Below are positions 43,701 through 54,119 of a DNA stretch of 64,000 nt, in pieces; within the stretch, counting starts at the first letter, position 1, and each line of letters starts with the position of its first letter. Where the stretch lies: positions 4,002,737-4,066,736 of the forward strand of contig NC_092464.1 in the NCBI RefSeq assembly GCF_047495875.1, read 5' to 3'. Below the pieces are notes generated by a model. It worked only from the letters and a program-made list of their open reading frames with translations, had not been told where the DNA came from and ran no database searches. The stretch is from Pithys albifrons albifrons (Eukaryota > Chordata > Aves > Passeriformes > Thamnophilidae). The position numbers and the translations under genes are program-made.

Positions 43701-46185
43701 TCCCCATTCAAGAAACAGTAGAGAACAGCAACAACAAAACCCTAGGAGAATGGAAGAGAAAAGAAACCAATTTAATTTAAATTCTGGAGGAATAACAGAA
43801 AATAGCTGGAGTTAAAACAACCCATCAACCAAATCCCAAATCTTGGTATAAAAACCTCCACATAAGTGAACAAATACACACTCTGAGAACTGTGCATGCA
43901 AAAGAGTTATAAAGAACAGATATTTTGTTCTAAAAAAACCTCAGATTTCACTGTGTAATCACCTGGAAGGATCCCAGTCCCAGTTCAAACACCAGTCTCT
44001 CCCTCTTGCTGACATTCTCAGGAGAAAAAGCAAACACGGTGTAGTGAATTCCAAACAGGGGGATGAGCAGCAGAGTCGAGCGAGCCAGTCTCCTGTCACA
44101 ACAGAGAAAAAGAGCTCTAATGCAGCCTTGCAAGGAGCAACTTGGGCTTCAATTAAAGCAGAAAACACAGCAAATATTGTGCTGACTGACTTTTGGTAAA
44201 TACATCGACTGCATCATTATACAAACAAAGATGTGACATTCCCAGTTGGTCCCAAAGGGGGATTTCACACACACTGCGGTTTGCTCCCACTTCTTCCCAT
44301 TGCTACAGTAACAGCACATTAATAATCCTTAATCCTCTCTTCTGTTATTTCAATTTGCATTATTATAGGCAGGAATTTCTTTCTATCATGCCAAAAGTGA
44401 GGAGGGGAATCTTGCTAAGGGATTCAGACTGCTACCACAGCACAGTTATAAACCTCTCACCCAATTGCTTAATCCCAGTGGAGTGTTTGAAACCACCTTT
44501 TGTTGTTGATTGTGTGCAAATTTTTTTCTGCGTAGCAAAAATATTCCAAAACAACCATACAAATAAAGCTAAAAAAACAACAGCCATAAAAATAGAGCTA
44601 AAAATCCTGCATGTTCCTGTTCTTCTGACTTTACCTCAAGGACTTGATTTCGGTCTCATTTATACTGTTGGAAACCTAAGTGCAATTCTAACTGATTTCC
44701 ATTGCTTGAAAGTAAAGAGGTTTCAGAGGGAAATCAGGCTCAGGAGACAGAAACAGAAGGGCTGGATACAAATGTGTGTCCATTGGAAACCCTTAAACGG
44801 TGACATTCCCCAAGAGCAGGAGGCCACCCAAGACTTGTGCATGTTTTGCTCAGTGTGATTTGCTGATTGAGCAGCAAAAAAAGAGCAAAGAGAAAGCAAA
44901 TGTTGATCTGAAATTAAGGCAAGTGCTTTATTAAAAAAAAAGTGACCTAAAGTAACCTCCAGGATGCTTTCAAAGGGGAAGAATATCATTGATTGCATTC
45001 AAGGAAGTTAAGAAGGCAGATGGAGGCCAAAGGAAGGCAAAAAGCTGGGAAGGCTTTTCCGAGAGCTTCACATTTTTTAAAATTCAAATGTTTACTCTGC
45101 TTTTATCTCTGTGGAATATTGGAGGCACACTGGAATTTGCTACTTCATGCTCAACAATACTCCAACATGATGTGTTGGTCTTACTGAAATGGAAAATTTA
45201 ATTAATACATCTCAAAGAACTCTGTGAACATCTGATGTTATCCCCACCACTGGAGTGCAGATGGGACACCAGGACATTGCTGGTGTCTCTGCCAGACTTT
45301 GTGCACTAATATTGATAAATACATCCCAGCTCTGGCCTTGAGACTGTACTAAATACACCTGAGTCCTAAGTGTGATGGACACCAAACCTGAAGCTTTGGG
45401 GAAAGACCCCACAGAGCAGAGCACACAGTTCTTGTGAGTTATCAAGACACAGGACATTGGCCAATTGTTTGGGATTTTTTAAAAAGAGAGGAACAGCCTT
45501 GGAATAGACTGATGAAGATCATACAAAGTGTTCAACTTTGAGGATCTCTAAAAAAAATAATCTATCCAGGAATGAGCCAATGTGATGGACTAAAAGAGGT
45601 TTTGGGGTCCCTTCTGATCCTTCTTCTCTATGGACCTGTATTTAGGGTAATGAAAATGAACAGAAACACTGAGAAAAAGTATATGGAACAATCCTATCTC
45701 TATAAACCAAAAAGGATGTAAAAAATGTGTCTTAAACTGGTCATGGAATTAAGAAAGAAATCATATTAAATGTAGTAATGTGGACAAAGAAGTATCATCT
45801 CTCCAGATCTGTTATCCTTTATATTCAGAATTATTGCCAACAACAAGAAAAGGGTAAATGTTGTTTTGATCTAAAGCTCAGAATGGAACTGTCTATTAGT
45901 ATGTTCTATCTCACTGCACTCATGGGAGATTATTTTGGGGGAAAAAGGCAGAGAAAGTATTTTTCTGTTGCCCATTTTCTGGCATTAATTCTACCTTATT
46001 AATCATACAATTAGTTTGTAGGATCTTGAAATATAATGCCATAATGGAATTATTAGAAATGCTGTCTGCAATACTGTCAAGAAAGCCACAGAGAAAATCC
46101 ATGAAATGTAAGAAGTAACACATTCTGAACTTTATAGATTATTAAGATCAATAAAGAGGCCAAAACTGAGATACTGATGACTGAA

Positions 46186-46248
<63 letters not shown>

Positions 46249-49200
46249 TGACTTTTTCCAAGAGCATTAGGAAGAAAAAAGCCTTAAAGCAGTTTCTGTG
46301 AGACGTGAAGTTTATGGGGAATGAAAATGTTAAAGGATTACAGTGGAATTCTCAGGAGTGTAACAGTCAAAGATCCTCATTCTCTTTTCTTCCCACACTC
46401 TTTCAGACTGGCAAGGAACTTGGGGGATGGACCTGAAAGTTCTGAGGGCAATAATCACTCAGCTGGGACTAAACTGGCTGTTTAAAGCATCATGTTCTCC
46501 AAAAGGTCTAGGAAAAACCTGTTTACATTGCAAAAGGTAGAGAAAAACCTCAAGGTTATTTTAAAAAAAATAACAAGTTGCCTTTCAGTTCTTGCTGAGG
46601 TTGACATTCTATTTTTCAGCTGTTATTTTCCTCAAAATCAATTTAAAGGTAAGATTTGCTCCAGCATCTTGGCTATGGATGTGGCATTTTCACACAGTGT
46701 TGGTACAAACAGACATTGGTGGCCTCTCTTTTTCCTCACTCCTCCAGTGAATTAAGAAAAGATCTCTTAATACTAAAAGGAACAGAAAGTGTTTTTGAGG
46801 TTTTAACCTTTGATCAGTATTTGAAGGGCCCAGGCTTTTATTTTTCCAGGTTGAGAGTGCTGAAGTGCCTGTGGATATTACATAGGACAAAACTGGGAAT
46901 GAACTGGAAACTAAATTACACATCCCATGGTATTGCTCAGTGGAATTTCCAGGCATTTCTATTGACTCCTTCAGTGTGTTTTTACTCCACATTTTAAAAC
47001 AGATTTCTAGAATAATAATTAATGCTGTCATTACACAAACACAGCAACTGCACATCAGATTAAAAAAATACTATTTTGTTCAACTGTGCAGTAGGGAACA
47101 AGGACAAATGGGTTCTAAATGCTCCAAATGGGATTTTCCAGCTCCAGTGAAAGGGATTTAACAAAGATATTTGCCCAGACTCAGAACCTGCAGAGTTGAG
47201 TCAGGAAATTTGTGATTATCCTTCTCTTTTCTGTCCCTGAGAGAGGTGAAGATGGTGGTTCAGAGGTTACTCTGCCATCAGCTCCAGGTGTCTCCACTGC
47301 ACTGGAGATGTGCCTTGGCCCATCTCTGCAGCTGCTTCTGCAGGACTAATTGCAAAGCTGTGGAGCTCCAAAAAGCCACTGGAACTCAAAAAGTATCTGA
47401 GATGACACTGTGTGTCCTTAAGCTAAGAATAACTTTTACTCTGCCAAAGAGTTTGTTGCCTTGGTCTTAGAAATTCTCACCACCCAATTTTTCTGAGACA
47501 AAAAATCACAGACTGTCCAAAGAATCAAAAGATCTCCAAACCACACAGAGTTTGAAGAAAAATTGTGTAGCTGGTTTGCTGTTTAGTCCTGTCTCTTTAA
47601 ACTGAGTGAGCTGATGAGTTTAAAAGCTGAGTATTAAGTGAAATACTTTGATCAAACACATTTTTGCAAAGAAGGCATCAAGGTCTGTAGTCCTGTAAAG
47701 CAACATTCATCTCACCAAAGTCTGGACATACATAATGGAGATATTGATTATGAAATTACTGAAATAATGTCTCAAAATTCGATGCAGGGAAAAATGCATT
47801 TTTAAGACCTAATTCTTGCCTGCTCTGGATGTCTCTTGAAGAAGAAGTGACTCCTGTAGTAACCACAAGGGTATGTACTGAACACATCCACTGATGTATA
47901 ATATATTGACTAGATTAATGCTGTGAGATGTCTGCAATGATGACATCTATTTTTAGTTAAATTAGATTCAAACTTCCATTCCCTTTATTGTCTAGGAAGA
48001 GTAAGAAGCACTTACTCACAAGGACAAATCATCTGCCCCTAAGCAAGTTCTTACCACATCCTAAATCTATTCATTGACCATAAAGGGAATCTGGACTGAG
48101 TTTGTCAGATAAATCACTGCTCTGTGGACTTGGGAAGTTTGGATTTGAGGAATCCAATTTTTCTGGCCAAATGTATTCATCATCTCAGTGGTGAATATGT
48201 GCAAAAAATAACCATGACAGTATTTCAAATAGAGGGATAAAGAGCAAACCACGAAGATACACAATGTCATTAGTAATGAAATGCTTAATATCTCATGATT
48301 AGTAAGCTGAAGTATCTGTTTTATCATAATGATGTTAAACAGACTTAATCTGACTTTCAGGAACCTCAATAATCTCCTTGACAGAGACATATATTATCCA
48401 AAAACTTAATTAGGCCTGTAGGATCACTTCCAAAAGACCTGAATGGACACCTAAAGAGGTTTTCAATTTTCCCATGGACAAACCACATCTTCATACTACA
48501 GACTTGAAAACCAGGGAAGCTTATTGACACTTCCATATTTTAACACCAAAAAATTAGGTTTAAATACCTCCTGTTTAGGCTGAACTCTTTGTGCCCTTTC
48601 ACCTCAGAGAGTGTCAGTGTCCCACCTTTCTGAAACACTGCACTTAATGTGAAATCTGTGTCTGCAAAGGCCCAACATGTGGTGAATCAGGGTGTTGGTG
48701 GAGGAGTGAACTTGAATCTCCTCCTAAATGTAGGTCCCAGTTTTACCTAACTGTTCTTAATCTGCAGCTTCTGCCAGGGTAGAAGATGCACATGCTGACT
48801 GTTCTTTTATTCTCTGCTTTTTCTATTTGCAGTGTCAGACTTTGGACTGAATGTTTTGAGCATCAATTTCTTAAATATCTTGAGGAGATGTAAAATCACT
48901 GATAAAATTCACTTTTATGGTTTTTTATAGCTAAAAAGGCATGACCAAGTATGCAGTTAAGTTACAACCAATCTCTTTTCCTTAATGATGTCAAACAGAA
49001 CTCCTTTATTAAGCATTCTTTAGCAAAATTCTGGAGTGTTGGGTCTGTGTGTCAGGACATCTCTGAGAGTGCTGATTTGAACTTATAAGACTGCTGTGAA
49101 ATTCAGCTCCTCAGGACACAGATTGTATAACCCCTTTCTGAAAGATACACCTCAACCAAACAAAGTGAGATGATGATCCTGGAGGTGTTGATTTCATGAA

Positions 49201-51663
49201 AACCTGTGGGCTTCTTGTATGATCCAGCTGGTGAAGGGGACTGTGGGAAGGTGCTTCATTCCAGGCTGAATGACACTTACTGACTCCTCGAGATGCCCCA
49301 CTCCCCATAGGAAAATGTTTGGCACTGGCTTCAACTTGATCATCTTGGAGGTCTTTTTCAACCTTTATGATTTCTGACTAGACACAATCTATTTTGACAT
49401 CAGGTTAACCTTAACCTTCCTTCCCCCCTGGGTGTTTACTACCATACCTTCCCTCAGTTCAGTGGACAAAAGATATTTTACACCCACTGACCCTGTTTTT
49501 CTAACAAACTCTTACACCCACTGACCCTGTTTTTCTAACAGACTCTTACACCCTCTGACCCTGTTTCTCTATCAAACTTTTACACCCTCTGACCCTGTTT
49601 TTCTAACAAACTTTTACACCCACTGACCCTGATTTTCTAACAAACTTTTACACCCACTGACCCTGTTTTTCCAACAAACTTTTACACCCACTGACCCTGT
49701 TTTTCTAAAACTTTTACACCCACTGACCCTGTTTTTCTATGAAACTCTTACACCCACTGACCCTGTTTTTCTAACAAACTCTTACACCCACTGACCCTGA
49801 TTTTCTAACAAACTTTTACACCCACTGACCCTGTTTTTCCAACAAACTTTTACACCCACTGACCCTGTTTTTCTAAAACTTTTACACCCACTGACCCTGT
49901 TTTTCTATGAAACTCTTACACCCACTGACCCTGTTTTTCTAACAAAATTTTACACCCACTGACCCTGTTTTTCTAACAAAATTTTACACCCTCTGACCCT
50001 GTTTTTCTACCAAACTTTTACACTCACTGACCCTGTTTTTCTACCAAACTTTTACATCCATTGACCCTGTTTTTCTATCAAACTCTTACACCCACTGACC
50101 CTGTTTTTCTAACAAACTCTTACACCTACTGACCCTGTTTTTCTAACAAACTTTTACACCCACTGACCCTGTTTTTCTAACAAACTTTTACACCCACTGA
50201 CCCTGTTTTTCTAACAAACTTACACCCACTGACCCTGTTTTTCTAACAAACTTACACCCACTGACCCTGTTTTTCTAACAAACTTTTACACCCACTGACC
50301 CTGTTTTTCTAACAAACTTTTACACCCACTGACCCTGTTTTTCTAACAAACTTTTACATCCACTGACCCTGTTTTTCTAACAGACTCTTACACCCACTGA
50401 CCCTGTTTTTCTAACAAACTTTTACACCCACTGACCCTGTTTTTCTATCAAACTTTTACACCCTCTGACCCTGTTTTTCTAAAACTTTTATACCCACTGA
50501 CTCTGTTTTTCTAACAAACTTTTACACCCACTGACCCTGTTTTTCTAAAACTTTTACACCCTCTGACCCTGTTTTTCTATCAAACTTTTACACCCACTGA
50601 CCCTGTTTTCTAACAACTTTTACACCCACTGACCCTGTTTTTCTAACAAACTCTTACACCCACTGACCCTGTTTTTCTAACAAACTTTTACACCCACTGA
50701 CCCTGTTTTTCTAAAACTTTTATACCCACTGACCCTGTTTTTCTAACAAACTTTTACACCCACTGACCCTGTTTTTCTAACAAACTCTTACACCCTCTGA
50801 CCCTGTTTTTCTAACAAACTTTTATACCCACTGACCCTGTTTTTCTAACAACTTTTACACCCACTGACCCTGTTTTTCTAACAACTTTTACACCCACTGA
50901 CCCTGTTTTTCTAACAAACTTTTACACCCTCTGACACTGTTTTCTAACAAACTTACACCCACTGACCCTGTTTTTCTATCAAACTCTTACACCCACTGAC
51001 CCTGTTTTTCTATCAAACTTTTACACCCACTGACCCTGTTTTTCTAACAAACTTACACCCACTGACCCTGTTTTTCTATCAAACTCTTACACCCACTGAC
51101 CCTGTTTTTCTAACAAACTCTTACACCCACTGACCCTGTTTTTCTAACAAACTTTTACATCCACTGACCCTGTTTTTCTAACAACTTTTACACCCACTGA
51201 CACTGTTTTTCTAACAAACTTTTACACCCACTGACCCTGTTTGTCCAACAAACTTTGAGGTGAAACATTAACTGTCAGCATGGAGGTGCTCACCTCTTTG
51301 CTGTGCAATAAACAGCAGCTTTTATTAACCCCAAACCACAAAGAGCATTGGCCGTTAAGTACTAAAAATTAAAAAAAAAAAAAAAAGAAAATAACCTTAA
51401 AATCCTCCACCGTGGTGCATCAGCAAAAGCACAGAACAAGAACAAAAAACAACTCTCCATGCAACAAGAACTGAAGGAATGCTCTCTCTCTGCTCCCTGC
51501 CCCTCCGCTCTCCTCCATCCCTTCCATCGCCACATGCGTCACACAAACACAGTCATGGCACAGGAGTGCGAACACTTACAGGGTAATGGTGGATAGTTCT
51601 GACATCTTGCAAGAGTGCTGGTTAGCCCTCTTAGGCTTACAGTAGCATTTCTGAACGCAGCTG
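40566..51663 (-). CDS. ADCYAP1R1: PACAP type 1 receptor PAC1, 3' exons only
   Basis: Exons on the - strand in order of transcription: 51663-51580 (hop cassette, alternative), 44092-43963, 43741-43700, 40754-40566. Phases agree: hop ends CT, which joins G/AGA to give L-R-L-A-R-S. The encoded sequence ([41 protein letters not shown]-tail ending NAENLAT) is diagnostic of PAC1, a plasma-membrane receptor for PACAP, with lower affinity for VIP, coupling to Gs and Gq/PLC. Exons for the ligand-binding domain and TM1-TM5 were searched for up to 64000 on the - strand and not recognised. The gene therefore probably continues beyond the window. Confidence 0.95.
42985..43330. mobile_element. Nested CR1: older sense copy interrupted by an antisense copy
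   Basis: Sense CR1 reverse-transcriptase remnants (GGGGTCCTCCAGGAATCG... CACTGTTCAACATG) stop at 43046. They resume at about 43250 with GATGACACCAAAGTGGGTGG. The 200 bp between (43047-43240) is an antisense CR1 3' end beginning ACCACAGAATGGTTTGGGTT. The order of insertion follows from the interruption. Confidence 0.75.
43700..43741 (-). CDS. ADCYAP1R1: ADCYAP1R1 42-nt TM7 exon
   Basis: Acceptor TCTCCTAG and donor GAG/GTAAGA flank 42 nt encoding [14 protein letters not shown], identical to the family consensus for the end of TM7. Confidence 0.96.
43963..44092 (-). CDS. ADCYAP1R1: ADCYAP1R1 exon for TM6-ECL3-TM7
   Basis: This 130-nt exon on the - strand lies between TGACAG and CAG/GTGATT. It encodes [20 protein letters not shown] then [33 protein letters not shown] is specific to PAC1. 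It is paralogous to GHRHR exon 11 on the opposite strand, with the same length and phase. Confidence 0.97.
46188..46246. repeat. (GAT)n microsatellite, about 19 copies
   Basis: Uninterrupted GAT/ATG trinucleotides in the ADCYAP1R1 intron between the hop and TM6 exons. Confidence 0.98.
49322..49378 (+). mobile_element. CR1 3'-terminal scrap
   Basis: CTTCAACTTGATCATCTTGGAGGTCTTTTTCAACCTTTATGATTTCT resembles the last 55 nt of CR1. It lies about 100 nt before the 34-bp minisatellite. Confidence 0.6.
49478..51256. repeat. 34-bp minisatellite, about 52 copies, ADCYAP1R1 intron
   Basis: The unit is ACACCCACTGACCCTG followed by TTTTTCTAACAAACTTTT. Copies vary in length (29-34 bp) and at a few positions (CTCT for CACT, CTATCAAA, CTAAAAC, TCCAAC). 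The array spans about 1.78 kb in the intron between the hop and TM6 exons of ADCYAP1R1 and ends about 320 nt from the hop donor. There are no unique spacers, so it is not a CRISPR array. Confidence 0.97.
51580..51663 (-). CDS. ADCYAP1R1: ADCYAP1R1 alternative 'hop' cassette exon (ICL3)
   Basis: On the - strand the segment encodes [20 protein letters not shown] then SELSTITL, nearly the mammalian hop insert in intracellular loop 3. The exon is 84 nt (hop1) from ATTTAG at 51664 to donor CCCT/GTAAGT. A second AG three bases downstream (TAGCAG) gives the 81-nt hop2 form, which lacks one Ser codon. Both keep the frame, as does skipping (null form). The family literature links hop to phospholipase C coupling and receptor trafficking. 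A 34-bp minisatellite begins about 320 nt downstream in the intron. Confidence 0.95.
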
Positions 51664-53969
51664 CTAAATATGACAAGATTAGCATTGGTTTCAGCATCTC
51701 GGGAACAGGCCAAGGTAGGTCACTTCCAACACATTCCATGAGCACGGCACAGAGATGGAAGGCAGACAGCAAGGATGGGGCTACGACACAAAGAGGCTGC
51801 TTGGCTAAGCAAAAACTGAAATGAAACCAAACACGTGAAAAGGCACTGGCTGCTGCTGGCCAGTCATGGGGCGGGCACGGACAAAGCGGAGACTGAAGGA
51901 CCTGGAGGTGGGTGGGCAGCGTTGGGCATCCAAAATACACATGACTTTGGCAGTCTGGGGTTGCACAGAGGGTAACAGGACATCAGATCACATGGAGGTC
52001 GACTGCATGCTTGTGAAGAACAGGCAGATAGGAACAGAAACTTGGAGGGTTGTAGACTAGATTGGTCTAAGATGACCTTGGGTCAGATGTTCCTCATTTT
52101 TCTGTATGAGAACCCAGGGTGGAGTGGATCCCTTCTTTATAGCAAAGGACACCAAAGCACTTTTTCCACCACATTTTCCTTGGTGGTGGGGAGGGAGTTC
52201 AGAGTAGAAACTGCATGTCTGGCTGGCAGTTGGGAGGTACCACTTGTATTTTTGTCACACACACACACGGGCAGTGGGGCCACAAAAGCAGCTGGCACAT
52301 AAATTATGTACCAAGACCACCATCTCTAGATGTTGTATCCTAGAAAGAGCTGCTATGGAGAAGGGAATGGTTAAATTTCCAACCAGCCAGAGAGAGGCTA
52401 ATTTAAATCAGACACCATGAAGGGCAATCTGAAACAACATGGGAAGGCATTTGGAGGGATCTTGTAACAGATTTCGTATCTGTTACAACAGGCTGAAAAC
52501 TGTGAGAATTGAAAATAGTGTTTTCTTGCCAACTTTCAGGGGGAGATTTTTTTGTTTTGTTTTCAACACATGGTTGGTTTAGTGGGATTCACCTCAGGAA
52601 AGGCTGGATGTTTGCAGTATAGAGAGTAAACTGGGCATCCTTGATCCCTTGAGAATCATCAGAGAGGAAAAGTAGCTGAGAGAGAAACAGTTACTGGCCA
52701 GGGTACACCTGACCTTTTTTTAGATGTCCACTTTAGGATGGGATGAACAGCACAGCAAACACCACTGACTAATCTCCATTAAATAAAAAGGATAATATGA
52801 TGATATTTAAAGCAGTTGCCTTCAGGGCAAACATCTAATTTTGTTCAAACAACCCAAAATGAGGTTCTGTTTCTCTGCTAATATGCACAGTCTAAGATCT
52901 GTGTTCACCTATGCAGAGATGGAAGATGCAGTTCATAAGCTGAACAGTAAAACAGAATAAATTAAAAATATATTCAATTTCTCCCCACTCTCAACTCATT
53001 TAATTCGATCCCCATTGCTAGAGTTTTGTTTTGTTTCCTTTTGGGTAATCAAACCCTGAAAACTATTATTAAATATTATAGTATAAGAGCTGGAAATAAT
53101 CCAGTATTGTGGCATGCACACACCCAGCAAACAGAAAGAGTAAACATGATTCAACTTAGAGAATGAATTAATGTCTTGGATGATGCTAAGGAAGTAAATA
53201 TGAAAATGAGTGTTCCTTTTACAGCATCACTTCTGTAACGAATTTTTGCACCACCTGTTTTTCACAGAGCTGAGCTGGGCATTAATTGTCAGCTAAAACT
53301 CCTCAAAATCAAGCAGGGAAATATTAGAGTTCATTCAATTTTCCTATGACTGAGACTTTCAGGAGTGATTCTGGATTTTGAGTGTCTCACTCATTTTTTT
53401 AGTCACCTGATGGTTCTGAAACACATTTTCTCAGAGCAGTTTTGGCCACAAGAGGGCTGCTCAGCCTGTGTCGAGAAGTGCTTATGGAGGCATTTCCAGG
53501 CACAGGACAGAAAACGAACCATCTAAAAATCCCTAACGACTTTGCAAACTCTCAGGGTGTTGTAGGAGGTTGTGCTCTTAAGTGATACCCTGAATATTGT
53601 CGTGGTCATCTGGGAAAAAATTCCCACCCAGGTTTCCTGTACTGCTTATGCCCTGTTTTATTTGACAGGGACTGATTTTTTAATGGTTTTGTTTTGTTTT
53701 TTTCCAGTGAACAGACAAATTTGACAGCACTTGGTATTTGCCAGAATAATCAAATAGGACAGACTTGATTTAGAAATTAATATCTAAGAATTAGTTTCTT
53801 CTCCACACCCAATGAGGGGACATTTACACACAGGTTTGTGATGGAAAACTGTGAGCACTTCCTAGGAAAGGTGATACTTTAGTGCTGTTTGCATTTTTTT
53901 TCTGCCATCCTTTCTAATTCAAGTGTCATCTCTCTGATGTTATTGTAAAGTGTGACAAAATCTTTTAGA

Positions 53970-54119
53970 CTACATATTTTATAGAACTTTTCTTTCCTTC
54001 CTCCCTTCAACTTTATTTATTTATTATGAAAATAGAGACACTGGCTACATATTTTATAGAAGTTTTCTTTCCTTCCTCCCTTCAACTTTATTTATTTATT
54101 ATGAAAATAGAGACACTGG
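53970..54119. repeat. Tandem duplication, 75-bp unit x2
   Basis: CTACATATTTTATAGAACTT through AATAGAGACACTGG is repeated with a single difference, so it is recent. ADCYAP1R1 intron. Confidence 0.97.

Larger units (their letters stand above)
44093..49477 (-). other. ADCYAP1R1 intron, TM6-exon side of hop
   Basis: Contains the GAT microsatellite at 46188-46246 and a CR1 scrap at 49322. The frames here, such as 48067-48390 on the - strand, are AT-rich and match no receptor exon. The intron continues through the minisatellite to the hop exon. Confidence 0.75.

Noticed and set aside
48067..48390. Hydrophobic - strand frame in the ADCYAP1R1 intron, considered as a membrane exon
   Set aside because: Does not match any PAC1 transmembrane segment and lies between the hop and TM6 exons, where no further exon is expected.
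49478..51256. Regular 30-35-nt repeats resembling a CRISPR array
   Set aside because: Units are directly adjacent with no unique spacers, and the context is a vertebrate intron; it is a minisatellite.
51539..51940. 133-codon - strand frame over the hop exon
   Set aside because: Shadow frame; the real hop peptide is in another frame between 51663 and 51580.
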